Part shown: piece by piece, positions 44,917-54,961 of the stretch
Layout: every line of letters starts with the position of its first letter
Numbering within the stretch: the first letter of the stretch is position 1
Assembly (NCBI GenBank): GCA_038850735.1
Contig: JAWCLO010000005.1
Location: 62,001 to 126,000, forward strand
Length of the DNA stretch: 64,000 nt
From: Methanomassiliicoccales archaeon
Lineage (GTDB): Archaea > Thermoplasmatota > Thermoplasmata > Methanomassiliicoccales > JACIVX01
Direction: 5' to 3'
Translations under genes and position numbers: made by a program
Notes under the pieces: model-generated
What the model saw: only the letters and a program-made list of their open reading frames with translations
Databases searched by the model: none
Told to the model about the DNA's origin: nothing

Positions 44917-44925
44917 TATTTAAAT
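44917..44925. promoter_or_regulatory. Shared bidirectional TATA box
   Basis: TATTTAAAT is nearly symmetric and sits between the divergent starts of UPF0201 (44894, minus) and DP1 (44944, plus). Its centre is about 27 nt from the first and 22 nt from the second. One TATA element could therefore direct both genes as leaderless messages. Confidence 0.55.
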
Positions 44926-44943
44926 GGGACTCCTTGTTGATCC

Positions 44944-46413
44944 GTGCAAATGAGAGAGCGTGTGCTTGAAATTCTAGCAGGGAATGGCGTACTGCTCGAG
45001 CCTAGTGCTTTGGATTTCGTCCTTTCAAAAGAGGATCCAATCGCATTTATCAAGTCAGCCATTTCATCCATGAAGCAGCATCCTTTGATTGTGACCAAAG
45101 AAGACATACTAGAATTAGTGAGAACGGCCGAAATTCTGGAATCTCCCGATGAAATTCCTGAGCAGAAGATTACGGTTTCTCGATCGGAAGGGTCTTCAGG
45201 GGGTATCACCTCAACGGTCGGCGACGTGCGAATTCTGAAGGATATAACGGGCAATTCGACGTGCGAGGGTAATATCTCGGACTTTGCGCGTTATTTTCTT
45301 GATCGTTTCAACGCGATAAAGCGGATGCTTATTCATAGAAGAGAATTAGCGGGAGTTCTCTCGATCTCAAAGGCCCTCAAGTTCGACCGTGAAGTTAGAA
45401 TCATTGGCATGGTGAACGAGGTCAGGTCTACAAAAATGGGACACAAGATCATTGAGATTGAAGATGATGAAGAGCGCTGTCTTGTCCTCATCCCTAAGGA
45501 TTCTCCACTGATCAGCGAATCCGTAATTGCGGATGAAGTGATTGGTGTTGTTGGAAGACCTAACAAGAAAGGAGAGATGATTGTTGCTCAAGAAATCATC
45601 CGACCCGATGTCCCCCTCAAAACCAGATTTGAGAAAAACGATTCAAGTTCGATGGTCGCCTTTGCGTCTGATGTCCATGTAGGAAGCAAAACTTTCCTCA
45701 GGAAACAATGGGATGCGATGGTGTCCTGGCTCAAACACGAAGGTGTTCAATCTGGTGTCAGCTACTTGGTTATACCTGGCGATTGCGTTGACGGGATAGG
45801 TGTCTTCCCAGATCAAGAGGAGGAGCTTGCTATTGATGATATTTTCAAGCAATATGAAGCGCTGAGCGATCTCATGAAAGAGCTTCCTGATGAGGTAACT
45901 GTTATCATGCAACCAGGCAATCACGACGCTGTGCGTCTTGCGGAGCCTCAACCAGCATTTCCGAAGGAGATCAGGGACCTCTTTGATTCAAAAATCATCA
46001 TGGTAGGCAACCCTTGCTTCGTAGAAGTAGAAGGAAGGATCATTCTTTCGTATCACGGCAGGAGCATTGATGACTTTGTTGGAAATATCCAGAGTTTAAC
46101 TTACGCAAATCCCATTGAAGCAATGAGAGAGATGCTGCGACGGAGGCATCTAGCACCGATATATGGCGGAAAAACTCCCATCGCCCCAGAAAAAAAGGAT
46201 TTTCTTGTGATCGACCCCGTGCCAGATATTTTCGTCACTGGGCATGTGCACGGAGCTGGGGTGTCTGATTATAGGGGGATTAGGATCATCAATGCGTCGA
46301 CTTGGCAGGCACAAACAACCTACCAGCGTATGCACAATTTCAATCCTGACCCGGCCAAATTGCCAATCGTGCATCTCGGGACTGGAAGATGTTTTGTAAG
46401 AAATTTCAATTGA
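44944..46413 (+). CDS. DNA polymerase D small (exonuclease) subunit DP1
   Basis: The proofreading subunit of the euryarchaeal D-family polymerase, 489 residues. An OB-like domain (about 145-220) precedes a Mre11-like calcineurin phosphoesterase with DVHVG (243-247), GDCVDG (279-284), GNHD (325-328), SYHGRS (369-374) and GHVHG near 437-441. All the usual metal ligands are present, so exonuclease activity is expected. A variable N-terminal helical region (1-70) should contact DNA-replication partners. The start is GTG 44944, or ATG 44950. DP2 is not in the window. Confidence 0.94.
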   Translation: MQMRERVLEILAGNGVLLEPSALDFVLSKEDPIAFIKSAISSMKQHPLIVTKEDILELVRTAEILESPDEIPEQKITVSRSEGSSGGITSTVGDVRILKDITGNSTCEGNISDFARYFLDRFNAIKRMLIHRRELAGVLSISKALKFDREVRIIGMVNEVRSTKMGHKIIEIEDDEERCLVLIPKDSPLISESVIADEVIGVVGRPNKKGEMIVAQEIIRPDVPLKTRFEKNDSSSMVAFASDVHVGSKTFLRKQWDAMVSWLKHEGVQSGVSYLVIPGDCVDGIGVFPDQEEELAIDDIFKQYEALSDLMKELPDEVTVIMQPGNHDAVRLAEPQPAFPKEIRDLFDSKIIMVGNPCFVEVEGRIILSYHGRSIDDFVGNIQSLTYANPIEAMREMLRRRHLAPIYGGKTPIAPEKKDFLVIDPVPDIFVTGHVHGAGVSDYRGIRIINASTWQAQTTYQRMHNFNPDPAKLPIVHLGTGRCFVRNFN

Positions 46414-46440
46414 AATAGAATAACCAGTATGTGTTGAAAT

Positions 46441-46563
46441 TCACGCATTCCAGAACAGTATTATTACAATGAATCCAAGAACAAGCATGAATGTGGAAAC
46501 GATCCATACAAGCTTGAATACAAGTTCTCTTTTCTTTTCTTCAGAGATACTAAAGATTCTCAC
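46441..46563 (-). CDS. 40-residue membrane protein at the end of the ATPase operon
   Basis: A short open frame of 40 codons. Its GTG overlaps the TGA stop of atpD (GTGA), so it is translationally coupled. The product has a basic/acidic N-terminal part (MRIFSISEEKKRELVFKL) and one hydrophobic helix (about 19-38, with WIVSTFMLVLGFIVIILFW). I know no named family. Its position after atpD, the last usual gene, suggests an accessory membrane component or assembly factor for the A-type ATP synthase. Evidence is coupling, frame and the clear transmembrane segment; homology was not tested. Confidence 0.6.
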   Translation of the reverse strand: MRIFSISEEKKRELVFKLVWIVSTFMLVLGFIVIILFWNA

Positions 46564-47195
46564 ACCGTTGCCTCCGCCTTCTGCTTGATGCGTTTGAGGC
46601 GGAAAATGTTTTCCCTTTCCATCTCTTCGAGCCTGAACTCAATGAATTCCTCGGCTTCTTTAAGCTCTGGAATAACCTTGTATTCAAGGGCGTTTACCCT
46701 CCTCTTCGTCTTTTCTATCTCGTCTAGGAGGCGCTTCATTGTCGTCTCAATCTGCGCAGCCCTGACGATCGTTTCTAAGAGCTCTTCATAGGCCGCAGCT
46801 GCTTCATCAATGAAAGGCGAGGTCCCGATGACTCCATATCCTCTTTTTTCTGTTGTCGTCTTGATGGTTGTTGTCTCGATTTCAGGCACGACCAGACCCA
46901 TGATGTTCTTGCTCTTTACCTTGACTTCAGGATGAGCCTTCAGAGCAAACGCAGCCGATTTGACCGCGATTACCCCCTCGACAGCCTTTGCGATGGCGAT
47001 CTTCTGCATCGCCCTTTCATAATCACGCACGATCTCTGCCCTTACATTCTTCGCTTCTTCGAGAATCTTGAAAAACTCAAGTATGAGGCCGTCGCGTTTC
47101 ATTTTGAGAATCTTATAGCCGGCCTCAGTCAGCTTGATTTTTTTCTTGATCTCAAGAAGTTCAGAGCGCGTCGGGTTCAACTCACGCCTAGCCAT
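46560..47195 (-). CDS. atpD: A-type ATP synthase subunit D
   Basis: Central-stalk subunit D, a long coiled-coil rotor axle in the A1 head; 211 residues. The N-terminal RRELNPTRSELLEIKKKIKLTEAGYKILKMKRDGL motif (NPTRSEL, GYKILKMKRD) and the C-terminal RRVNALEYKVIPEL are diagnostic. ATG 47195 is 1 nt after the atpB stop. The last codon GTG overlaps the start of the 40-residue membrane protein. Confidence 0.95.
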   Translation of the reverse strand: MARRELNPTRSELLEIKKKIKLTEAGYKILKMKRDGLILEFFKILEEAKNVRAEIVRDYERAMQKIAIAKAVEGVIAVKSAAFALKAHPEVKVKSKNIMGLVVPEIETTTIKTTTEKRGYGVIGTSPFIDEAAAAYEELLETIVRAAQIETTMKRLLDEIEKTKRRVNALEYKVIPELKEAEEFIEFRLEEMERENIFRLKRIKQKAEATV

Positions 47196-47196
47196 C

Positions 47197-48582
47197 TCAC
47201 TCACTCTTTCTGTGCGCGGGGTGGTACTTCTCGATGTACTTTCTATCAATACGCGTTAGCTGAGATTCTGGAAGCGTTGCCAGCAGTTCCCATGCGATCT
47301 CGAGCGTCGTCTCTATGTCCCTGTCTTCCTCCTTTCCCTGTCTGACAAACCTCCGCTCAAAGAGATCAGCGAACTCAAGGAATTTCTTATCTCTTTCCGA
47401 AAGCGAATCTTTGCCTACGATTGCCACCAGACCCCTAAGATCCCTGCCTTCAGCGTAAGCAGCATAGCACTGATCAGAAACGGCCTTGTGGTCTTCTCTC
47501 GTAAGCCCCGCACCGATCCCAGCATTCATGAGTCTCGATAGCGACGCGCCAACATTAATCGGTGGATAAATGCCTGCTCGATGGAGGTCCCTGGCAGCAA
47601 CTATTTGACCTTCAGTGATATATCCCGTCAGATCGGCAATTGGGTGAGTGATGTCATCGCCTGGCATGGAAAGAATCGGGATCTGCGTAATGGATCCTTT
47701 TTTCCCTTTGATTCTACCAGCCCTTTCATAAAGCGTTGCCAAATCTGTGTACATGTACCCAGGGTATCCCCTTCTACCTGGCACTTCTTCTCTAGCCGCG
47801 CCGATCTGTCTGAGCGCTTCGCAGTAGTTTGTGATGTCCGTAAGAATGACGAGCACGTGCATGTCGAGCTGAAATGCAAGATATTCGGCCGTGGTGAGCG
47901 CGAGTCTCGGCGTGATAATTCTCTCAATAGCAGGGTCATCAGCTAAGTTCATGAACACAACGGCCCTCTTCAGCGCTCCCGTTTTTTCGAAGTCAGACAT
48001 GAAATACTGCGCTTCTTCGCTCGTAATGCCCATAGCGGCGAAGACCACAGCAAATTCCTCTTCTTTTCCTAACACCTTCGCCTGTCTAGCGATTTGAAGC
48101 GCTATGTCGTTATGAGGCAGACCGCTTCCCGAGAATATGGGAAGTTTCTGGCCCCTGACAAGGGTGTTCATCCCATCAATCGCTGAGATGCCAGTTTGAA
48201 TAAACTCCTTTGGTTCATCTCTTGCCCACGGATTAATAGCAGCACCGACGATATCTAGGCGATCCTCAGGCACAATCGGCGGCCCACCGTCAAGCGGTTC
48301 ACCGGAACCAGAAAGGATTCGACCGAGCATATCTTGCGAGACTGGCATCTTCATCGTTTCGCCAAGAAAACGCACACCCGAAGACTTTTCTATACCCGAA
48401 GTTCCCTCAAAAATCTGGATTACCACAGTATCGTGAGAAGTATCAAGTACTTGCCCTCGCTTTGTGTTTCCATCTGGAAGCGAAACAGCGACGAGTTCTC
48501 CATATCCAACTGGCTCCGTTTTCTCGACAAACACCAGTGGGCCGGCTATCTGAGAAATTGTCCGATATTCTTTTGAGATCAT
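47197..48582 (-). CDS. atpB: A-type ATP synthase subunit B
   Basis: Non-catalytic regulatory subunit of the A3B3 hexamer, 461 residues. It lacks a canonical P-loop: the corresponding loop reads [10 protein letters not shown] (as in other archaeal/V-type B subunits). The segments GFLGE-like [25 protein letters not shown] and [22 protein letters not shown] are typical. It overlaps atpA by 4 nt (ATGA). Confidence 0.96.
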   Translation of the reverse strand: MISKEYRTISQIAGPLVFVEKTEPVGYGELVAVSLPDGNTKRGQVLDTSHDTVVIQIFEGTSGIEKSSGVRFLGETMKMPVSQDMLGRILSGSGEPLDGGPPIVPEDRLDIVGAAINPWARDEPKEFIQTGISAIDGMNTLVRGQKLPIFSGSGLPHNDIALQIARQAKVLGKEEEFAVVFAAMGITSEEAQYFMSDFEKTGALKRAVVFMNLADDPAIERIITPRLALTTAEYLAFQLDMHVLVILTDITNYCEALRQIGAAREEVPGRRGYPGYMYTDLATLYERAGRIKGKKGSITQIPILSMPGDDITHPIADLTGYITEGQIVAARDLHRAGIYPPINVGASLSRLMNAGIGAGLTREDHKAVSDQCYAAYAEGRDLRGLVAIVGKDSLSERDKKFLEFADLFERRFVRQGKEEDRDIETTLEIAWELLATLPESQLTRIDRKYIEKYHPAHRKSE

Positions 48583-50312
48583 GTCTTACCCCCCAGTGAT
48601 TCAAACTGCGCATCCATTTCCTTGTTAATCGTTTCCAATTCTTCATCCACGTTTGGCTCGAATTTCGATTTCGTAAGTCTGATTCTGACGGGCAGTTCTG
48701 TGATCGTTTCAACAGGAACGTCCTGCTCGACTGCGCGTTTCGCGAGGTCGCTAAACCTCTTGATAGTCTTCATGAAAACGTACTGTCGCCTAAGCGGCGT
48801 GTAAGTGTCGACAGGATGATACGCATTTTGCTGGAGGAAGATCTCTCTGATCATACGAGCGATTTCAAGGGTGAGCTTCTGCTCATCCGGAAGCGCATCT
48901 GACCCAACAAGCTGGACGATCTCCTGCAATTCAGCTTCCCTCTGGAGGATTTCCATGGCCCATGCCCTCAATTCAGGGAAATCTTCAGCGACATTCTTTC
49001 TAAACCAAGTATCGAGGTTCGTTGTGTAAAGAGAATAAGACGTAAGCCAGTTAATCGCAGGGAAATGCCTGCGCTCTCTTAGTTTGGAGTCAAGTGCCCA
49101 AAAGACCCTCACGATTCTGAGCGTGTTTTGGGTCACCGGTTCGCTCAGGTCACCGCCTGGTGGAGATACAGCACCTACGACTGTGACAGAGCCGTTCATG
49201 CCAGAGAGAGTCTCTACCTTTCCAGCACGCTCGTAAAAGTCCGAGAGCCTTGCCGCCAGATAAGCTGGGAATCCCTCCTCTCCAGGCATTTCTTCAAGTC
49301 TAGAGGAAATCTCCCTCATGGCCTCCGCCCATCTGGAAGTGGAGTCGGCCATCAGCGAGACGTCATAACCCATATCGCGGTAGTATTCTGCAATGGTCAT
49401 GCCTGTATACACGGACGCTTCCCTTGCTGCTACTGGCATGTTGGATGTATTTGCGATCAGTACGGTTCTTTCCATCAGTGGTTTCCCTGTTTTTGGGTCT
49501 TCTAGCTTTGGGAACGTCACTAGCACCTCCGTCATTTCGTTTCCCCTCTCTCCGCACCCTATGTAAACAACGACGTCGGCATCGCTCCATTTAGCCAGCT
49601 GCTGCTGCGTCACTGTTTTTCCAGTACCAAACCCTCCAGGAATCGCACCAGCACCGCCCTTCGACAGCGGGAAAAGCGTGTCCAATATCCTTTGTCCAGT
49701 TACGAGAGGTATGTCTGGCATAGTTTTCTTCGATATGGGGCGTCCGACTCTCACAGGCCATTTTTGCATCATTGTTACTTCCTTCCCTGAAACCGCGCAT
49801 ACAGGCTCTTCGACGGTAAACTGACCTTCTTTAATCCAATCTACATTTCCCGACACATCTGGTGGCACCATGATTCTGTGGTCCATATGTCCTTCCCGTA
49901 CCTTTCCGATTACGCCACCCGCACGTACGCTATCGCCTTCTTTCACAAGGGGTATGAATTCCCACTTTTTCTGGAGATCAAGTCCGTGTGCGGCAACACC
50001 TCTTTTGATGAAGTCCCCCATAGTCTTCATCAACACGGGCAGCGGTCTCTGAATGCCGTCGTAAACACTGCCAAGCAAACCTGGACCAAGTTCAGCAACG
50101 AGGGGCTGACCCGTATCCCAGACCTTCTCTCCAGGTCGCAGTCCCGAAGTATCCTCATATACTTGGATGACCGTTTTATTGCCATAAATTTTGATGACTT
50201 CCCCCATCAGCTTCTCTTCGCCGACAAGAGCGACATCGTACATCCTCGGCGAAATACCTGTTGCGGTAACGACTGGCCCGGCCACCCTGTAAATCTCTCC
50301 AACTTTTCCCAT
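48579..50312 (-). CDS. atpA: A-type ATP synthase catalytic subunit A
   Basis: Catalytic subunit of 577 residues from ATG 50312. It has a P-loop GGFGTGKT (226-233), the archaeal A-subunit non-homologous insertion (about 110-190), the catalytic Glu in GCGERGNEM, and [31 protein letters not shown] (in short, [10 protein letters not shown] and MPGEEG). No intein interrupts it, unlike in some archaea. The GAGGG ribosome-binding site is within atpF. A frame of 14 further codons upstream lacks homology. Confidence 0.96.
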   Translation of the reverse strand: MGKVGEIYRVAGPVVTATGISPRMYDVALVGEEKLMGEVIKIYGNKTVIQVYEDTSGLRPGEKVWDTGQPLVAELGPGLLGSVYDGIQRPLPVLMKTMGDFIKRGVAAHGLDLQKKWEFIPLVKEGDSVRAGGVIGKVREGHMDHRIMVPPDVSGNVDWIKEGQFTVEEPVCAVSGKEVTMMQKWPVRVGRPISKKTMPDIPLVTGQRILDTLFPLSKGGAGAIPGGFGTGKTVTQQQLAKWSDADVVVYIGCGERGNEMTEVLVTFPKLEDPKTGKPLMERTVLIANTSNMPVAAREASVYTGMTIAEYYRDMGYDVSLMADSTSRWAEAMREISSRLEEMPGEEGFPAYLAARLSDFYERAGKVETLSGMNGSVTVVGAVSPPGGDLSEPVTQNTLRIVRVFWALDSKLRERRHFPAINWLTSYSLYTTNLDTWFRKNVAEDFPELRAWAMEILQREAELQEIVQLVGSDALPDEQKLTLEIARMIREIFLQQNAYHPVDTYTPLRRQYVFMKTIKRFSDLAKRAVEQDVPVETITELPVRIRLTKSKFEPNVDEELETINKEMDAQFESLGGKT

Positions 50313-50313
50313 A

Positions 50314-50625
50314 TTAATCCCTCTGAGTCTTATATAAGTCAACACCGATAGCACGTTTAACTTTATCTCTCAGGTCGCCTTCCTCGCGACCTACTGGAAC
50401 GACGACCGGAGCGATATTTTCAAGTGCCTTCCTTCTCGTACTCACGCTCAATTTCTCAAGCATAGATGAATCTACTGCCAGTACCCCGATTGAGGTGTCC
50501 TGCATAAGTTCAAGGAGCTTTTCCTCGAATTCCTTCAGTTTGTCAGCTCTGAATACGCAGGTAACGCCCGCAAGGCGGAATCCGAGAACAAATTCCTCAG
50601 TTCCGAGTACTGCGATTTTCATCAT
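50314..50625 (-). CDS. atpF: A-type ATP synthase subunit F
   Basis: Central-stalk subunit F of about 103 residues, with the flavodoxin-like N-terminal [18 protein letters not shown] and a C-terminal part with a short helix. Two in-frame ATG (50625 and 50622) overlap the atpC stop. Its stop lies 1 nt before atpA. Confidence 0.92.
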   Translation of the reverse strand: MMKIAVLGTEEFVLGFRLAGVTCVFRADKLKEFEEKLLELMQDTSIGVLAVDSSMLEKLSVSTRRKALENIAPVVVPVGREEGDLRDKVKRAIGVDLYKTQRD

Positions 50626-51683
50626 ATCACCAGCAGATTCTTAATGATTTCATTATCAAGCCCGCTTTCTTTCCCCCGGGCAATGATCCTGATGTTATCA
50701 ACTTCGATTTTCTTCCTAATGATGTAATCAAGTACAGGGATAATCGATATAGGATAGATGTGCGAAAACGTTTCAGCCTGCTTGATAAGGTGTTTCTGAA
50801 GCTCCATAGTCACCTGCATCAGGGACCCGGTTTCTCTAGCCACACGCAGACCCTCTTTAATATCCTCGTAGAAAGAAAATCTCGCGAGCTCTTCGACGAG
50901 CCGGTCAAAATTCTCAACGCTGGCGAGGCTCAGGAGTTCTTTCATTGTTAGTTCACTGCCGCCCTCAACGAAATAATCCTTGCATTTATCAGGCGACACG
51001 CTTTCGCGTTTAAGCTTCAATAGCGTCCTCAGGTTTACGACATCGATTTCCTTTTTCACAAAGGCTAAGAATAACTTTCCTGGCTTAGTGCTCGGACAAA
51101 TTGTCGCAAGCAAACGAGAATAGAAGATCTTATCGAGATATTCCTCGATCGGCTCTAGAGTTCCAGATTCTCTGTATGCGGCGAGCACTTCATCTGGAAA
51201 TACGATACCTTCATCAGTTTTCAATGTCTCGAGCACTTCGTCGACAGTTTCTTTCATAAGCAGATTATTAAGCGCATCTTCTCCAAGCCTTCCTGCTGGG
51301 ACGAGATCTTCCTGTATTTCCTCGATAGTCGCACCAGCATATTTTCCTCGCAGAATTGTTTTTATGTTCCATTCGTCCCACCTGGCAAGATAACTACAAA
51401 TCATTTCTTTGAGTTCGCCTCTGGAAAATCCAATAATTTGCCTGTACACCCTTGCAAGATTGCGGCTCGTTCCTAGCTCAATGAGATCGACTCCTGAATA
51501 CCTCGAGGCAAGTTCTGCCATTTCCACATGATATTGCGTTTCCCCTAGGAAACGGCCTATCTCATTCAGATCCATCATGAGTAGCTTGGGATAGACGTCC
51601 TGCGTGAGAAGAAGGCTTTTCTTGGCCTTAATTCTAGTGCAGACATATGCGTAATTACCACTCTTCCCACGGAAAATCCCCAT
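50622..51683 (-). CDS. atpC: A-type ATP synthase subunit C
   Basis: Subunit C (V-type d homologue), a funnel-shaped adaptor linking the central stalk to the rotor ring; 353 residues of triple-repeat helical structure, typical of AC39/CotE-like proteins. Segments such as NYAYVCTRIKAKKSLLL at the start and INVVNLRTLLKLKRE-like EIDVVNLRTLLKLKRE in the middle support it. It lies 4 nt after atpE. Confidence 0.92.
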   Translation of the reverse strand: MGIFRGKSGNYAYVCTRIKAKKSLLLTQDVYPKLLMMDLNEIGRFLGETQYHVEMAELASRYSGVDLIELGTSRNLARVYRQIIGFSRGELKEMICSYLARWDEWNIKTILRGKYAGATIEEIQEDLVPAGRLGEDALNNLLMKETVDEVLETLKTDEGIVFPDEVLAAYRESGTLEPIEEYLDKIFYSRLLATICPSTKPGKLFLAFVKKEIDVVNLRTLLKLKRESVSPDKCKDYFVEGGSELTMKELLSLASVENFDRLVEELARFSFYEDIKEGLRVARETGSLMQVTMELQKHLIKQAETFSHIYPISIIPVLDYIIRKKIEVDNIRIIARGKESGLDNEIIKNLLVI

Positions 51684-51687
51684 AACT

Positions 51688-52245
51688 TCACCCGAATAAG
51701 ATTGCCGACACGCTCTTCATTTCCCTTTCCCAGATATCCTCGAGGAGTGTTCTGAATCTAAAATCGAGTCGAAGCATTCCGTCAGCGCTTTCGACAATGA
51801 GCCCCGGTTCCATATCTACCTCAGTGACTCTTTCCCTCGGCACGGTACCCTCAAGCAGCGATGCGTCGCCTTTTGGGCAGTAGACCTTAGGATCTGCAAG
51901 CACTCCCCTGGTTTTCTGTAGTATGTTTGCGTAAATTCTCGCCCTATTTCCTCGATCCATTTTGAAGAGTTCATCGAGCACTTCACTGAAGGTGCGATCG
52001 AGTATCTCCTTCTTCGCATTGAGTACGATCTTTTTTGCCTCCAGCTCAGCGCTCGAAACCTCCTGCCGTACGAGTCGCCTAGTGAGTTCTTCCAGCTGCT
52101 TCTCTTGTACCCTTCGCTTCTGTGCTATCGATGCCTCAGACTCTTTAAGAATCGAGTCGCTTTCCTTTTCTGCACTAGAGATCAGGCTTTCTGCCTCTGA
52201 TTTCGCCTTTGCCAGGATATCCCTGATGACTGCATCGAGTGCCAT
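51688..52245 (-). CDS. atpE: A-type ATP synthase subunit E
   Basis: Peripheral-stalk subunit E of 185 residues: an N-terminal coiled coil (about 5-95, AKAKSEAESLISSAEKESDSIL), and a C-terminal globular domain that binds the B subunit, ending with the conserved-type FRFRTLLEDIWEREMKSV. It pairs with subunit H. Confidence 0.93.
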   Translation of the reverse strand: MALDAVIRDILAKAKSEAESLISSAEKESDSILKESEASIAQKRRVQEKQLEELTRRLVRQEVSSAELEAKKIVLNAKKEILDRTFSEVLDELFKMDRGNRARIYANILQKTRGVLADPKVYCPKGDASLLEGTVPRERVTEVDMEPGLIVESADGMLRLDFRFRTLLEDIWEREMKSVSAILFG

Positions 52246-52272
52246 GGTCAGACTCCTTATTCATCCGATGGC

Positions 52273-52494
52273 TTACATCTTTACCCATAGTAGAATAGCC
52301 ATGACAAGACCGAAAATGATTATAGTCTCCGGAATGACCATCAATATCAGGCCCTTGCCGAAGAGTTTCTCATTCTCGGCCATAGCACCGACGGCTGCAG
52401 TACCTACGTCCTTTTCGGCGAGACCGGCTCCAAGGCCAGCGAGGCCTATGGCTAGACCGGCTCCCAAAGCGATTAGTCCCGCTTCTATTGCCAT
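52273..52494 (-). CDS. atpK: A-type ATP synthase subunit K (proteolipid c ring)
   Basis: A 73-residue hairpin with two transmembrane helices (about 5-26 and 48-70) forming the rotor ring. The ion-carrying Glu is E56 in IPETIIIFG. The Gly-rich first helix (ALGAGLAIGLAGLGAGLAE) is typical. The residues next to the site do not resemble a clear Na+ set (no obvious Gln and Thr pair), so H+ is likely but unproven. A GGAGGTG ribosome-binding site precedes ATG, 4 nt after the atpI stop. Confidence 0.95.
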   Translation of the reverse strand: MAIEAGLIALGAGLAIGLAGLGAGLAEKDVGTAAVGAMAENEKLFGKGLILMVIPETIIIFGLVMAILLWVKM

Positions 52495-52498
52495 TTTC

Positions 52499-54499
52499 TC
52501 ACACCTCCTTTGTGTATTTCCTTCGTATTCTCAACGGATTGAATTTAACTCCTCCGCCTTCATAGAACTTCGTGAAGAACTCCACATACTGCAATCTTAT
52601 ACCGTGCAGTCCTGCCGATATGATTGCAAGTATAAAAATCATCAAATGACCGATTGCAAAGATGACGAATGCAACCGCAATCATCACTCCGCCTGCTGGG
52701 GCAATCATTTCAATGGCTATCGCGTTGAACGCAAGTGCCATCCCAGCCTTGGACATTCCTATGGCGGCCAATCTTGAATAGGACATTATATTGCTGAGAA
52801 GACCAGGGATTTCTAATACAACATTCGCACCTTCCCCTTTGAATCCAATGGCCATCCCGCATACGAGTAAACCGAGGCCAGCAAACATCCTCACATCCAT
52901 GAAGTCCATTGGTTTCCCCAGGATGAGGACGTCAAGGAGGAAAAGGGCGACCATCACCAAACCTATTAGAATCAAAAGCCAACTGAGTTTCTCGAATATT
53001 GCATGCTTTAATCCGTGCCTAATCGTAACATTCACAAACCCCAAAATGTATCCGATTAACAGATGGGCAATTCCAATCCAGATGGTTATATAGAGGAGCA
53101 TTTTCACATCATGAAGCTTGCTGTAAATTCCAATGGGGATCGATATCGCGCCCAGTTCAATGTGATGCGGGATTTCTATTCCCAGCAGGCTTGACCAAGT
53201 CACCTCACCGTGGGCACTCGGTGCAAAATGCAAACCGAAAGCCTCGCCAAAGAGGAATAACCCAAAGATGATTGTGAATATACCACCAAAGAATAGCATC
53301 GTCGCGATGGTTCGCCATTCATTACTAACGCATTTCTTCAGCCCCAGGTAGCCGAGGATTACAAATGGAATGCCGTATCCCACATCTCCGACCATAAGAC
53401 CAAAGAACATAGGAAAGAATATTGAGATCATCGGCGTCGGATCCAGCTCGTTGTATTTTGGTAGAGAAATGAGCTCAACGAGATATTCGAACAGATTAAC
53501 GGGTTTGGGGTTTTCGACTTTAACCGGGGTTTCTTCGTTCCGATCGTCTTTGATTTCTTCTTTATGCACTTTCCTTTCAACCCTCGCCAGGGTCTCCACG
53601 TAAATTCGATCGCCAAGGTGTTGTTGAAGTGTTTTTTCTAATTTCTCGAAATCCTTCTCCGGCACCCAGGCTTCCGCTATAAACGAATGTTTAGTGGCGC
53701 CAACCCGCAAAGGTGTCTCGGACTTTTCCACGATTATACTGAGATGTTCTTCAATAGCTAACGCCAGCAGGGCGTGTTTTTCCTTGAGTTCGTCGAGCTT
53801 CGCCAGAAGGAAACCGAGATTCTCTCTGAGAATTTTCTCCTCGTCGAGGATTGTCGCTAACCGCTTGCTTGGAGCGCCACTTCCATGCGGAACGGGTACT
53901 TCCGAGAAACCATGCTGGACTAGGATGCGCTGCGCCTCATCGGCTTCCTCCCTTGCTACGAATAAAGCAACGAATTTCTTGTCCTCGCTCGTAAATAATT
54001 CAAATTTATGAAGTGCTTCTCTCAGAACGCCTTCGGGATCTGTTCTCACATATCCCGTCATTACGGCAATAGACTTGTATCCTCTATAATGATCTAGTTC
54101 AAGAGGCAGTGATGCAAAAGGCTCAAGATTCCTCCGTTCTTGTTCCAGCTCTCCTAAACGTATCTCAATCTTCTTCTTTGACTCCATGACATCTGATATT
54201 TCGGAATGCAATGATTCAATGGTCTTGTCAAGTTGTTCTGCAATCACATCAACTGCGATAGGTTCAGCGGCCCTCAGCTCATCTATTCCGAGGTCCTTTT
54301 TTATCGCTCTTAATCGCAAAAGTTTTTGCGATGCGTCTGAGGCTGACGGCAATGGAGAGCCGAGACTGATCCCTTGTTCACCGGATGGAAAATCAATCAA
54401 ATGAACGCATCCGAGTTCATAAAGCAGATCGACTGTTCTTTCTAATTGATCCTTACTGCCGACGATAAGAACCTTAACCATTTGCTCTGGCAGAAACAT
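52499..54499 (-). CDS. atpI: A-type ATP synthase subunit I (a)
   Basis: Stator and ion half-channel subunit of 666 residues. The cytoplasmic N-terminal half (1-350) has long coiled-coil stretches, and the C-terminal half carries about 7-8 membrane helices. The channel Arg region lies near LLSNIMSYSRLAAIGMSKAG. The start MFLPEQM matches the family's MxxPExM pattern, at ATG 54499, overlapping atpH. ATG 54481 is an alternative. Confidence 0.94.
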   Translation of the reverse strand: MFLPEQMVKVLIVGSKDQLERTVDLLYELGCVHLIDFPSGEQGISLGSPLPSASDASQKLLRLRAIKKDLGIDELRAAEPIAVDVIAEQLDKTIESLHSEISDVMESKKKIEIRLGELEQERRNLEPFASLPLELDHYRGYKSIAVMTGYVRTDPEGVLREALHKFELFTSEDKKFVALFVAREEADEAQRILVQHGFSEVPVPHGSGAPSKRLATILDEEKILRENLGFLLAKLDELKEKHALLALAIEEHLSIIVEKSETPLRVGATKHSFIAEAWVPEKDFEKLEKTLQQHLGDRIYVETLARVERKVHKEEIKDDRNEETPVKVENPKPVNLFEYLVELISLPKYNELDPTPMISIFFPMFFGLMVGDVGYGIPFVILGYLGLKKCVSNEWRTIATMLFFGGIFTIIFGLFLFGEAFGLHFAPSAHGEVTWSSLLGIEIPHHIELGAISIPIGIYSKLHDVKMLLYITIWIGIAHLLIGYILGFVNVTIRHGLKHAIFEKLSWLLILIGLVMVALFLLDVLILGKPMDFMDVRMFAGLGLLVCGMAIGFKGEGANVVLEIPGLLSNIMSYSRLAAIGMSKAGMALAFNAIAIEMIAPAGGVMIAVAFVIFAIGHLMIFILAIISAGLHGIRLQYVEFFTKFYEGGGVKFNPLRIRRKYTKEV

Positions 54500-54818
54500 C
54501 GATCGCCCTCTCAAAAGCGTTCTTCAGATAAGTTTTGACCTGTGGAATGCGCTCAGCGGCCATTTTCTTAACCTTTTCGGCTTCTTCCCTTCCACGCCTC
54601 AGTATTTCCTCCTTCTGAGATGCGATGCGGCTTTTCTCCCGAGCGACGGCCGCTTCAAATTCGACCCTGAGCTTCTCCTCGCTTTCCTTTAATTTTCGCG
54701 CGGCTTCCCTCCGGGCAGCGGCTATCATGGCCTTATGTTTTTCCTGGGCTTCCCGGACGATTTGTTCCGCTTCTTCCTCTGCCTTTTTTATTTCAAGAAG
54801 CGTTTCTGCTCGTGTCAC
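54474..54818 (-). CDS. atpH: A-type ATP synthase subunit H
   Basis: Peripheral-stalk subunit H of about 114 residues, a right-handed coiled coil rich in Glu, Lys, Arg and Ala (TLLEIKKAEEEAEQIVREAQEKHK, in part). The GTG at 54818 is chosen over upstream ATGs at 54860 and 54851: a GGGGAGAG ribosome-binding site (54823-54830) precedes it and the TATA box at 54857-54867 puts the transcript start near 54835. It is the first gene of the operon. Confidence 0.87.
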   Translation of the reverse strand: MTRAETLLEIKKAEEEAEQIVREAQEKHKAMIAAARREAARKLKESEEKLRVEFEAAVAREKSRIASQKEEILRRGREEAEKVKKMAAERIPQVKTYLKNAFERAIDVSARANG

Positions 54819-54856
54819 CAGACTCTCCCCGGATTGCAGCGAGTTGAACATTATCT

Positions 54857-54867
54857 TCATATATATA
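54857..54867 (-). promoter_or_regulatory. TATA box of the A-ATPase operon
   Basis: CTATATATATG on the minus strand predicts initiation about 25 nt downstream near 54835, giving a short leader with a Shine-Dalgarno sequence in front of atpH. Confidence 0.65.
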
Positions 54868-54961
54868 GCTTTAGTTAATTGATCGTCGAAAAATCGAAGC
54901 GACCCAATTATAGCCAGGATCGCCGCTTCTCCTGGGAATCTTTCGGCAAACGCCGAGGAAT

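Noticed and set aside
44895-45254. N-terminal extension of the UPF0201 frame
   Set aside because: It is antisense to DP1 and lacks family similarity; the TATA element at 44917-44925 lies inside it.
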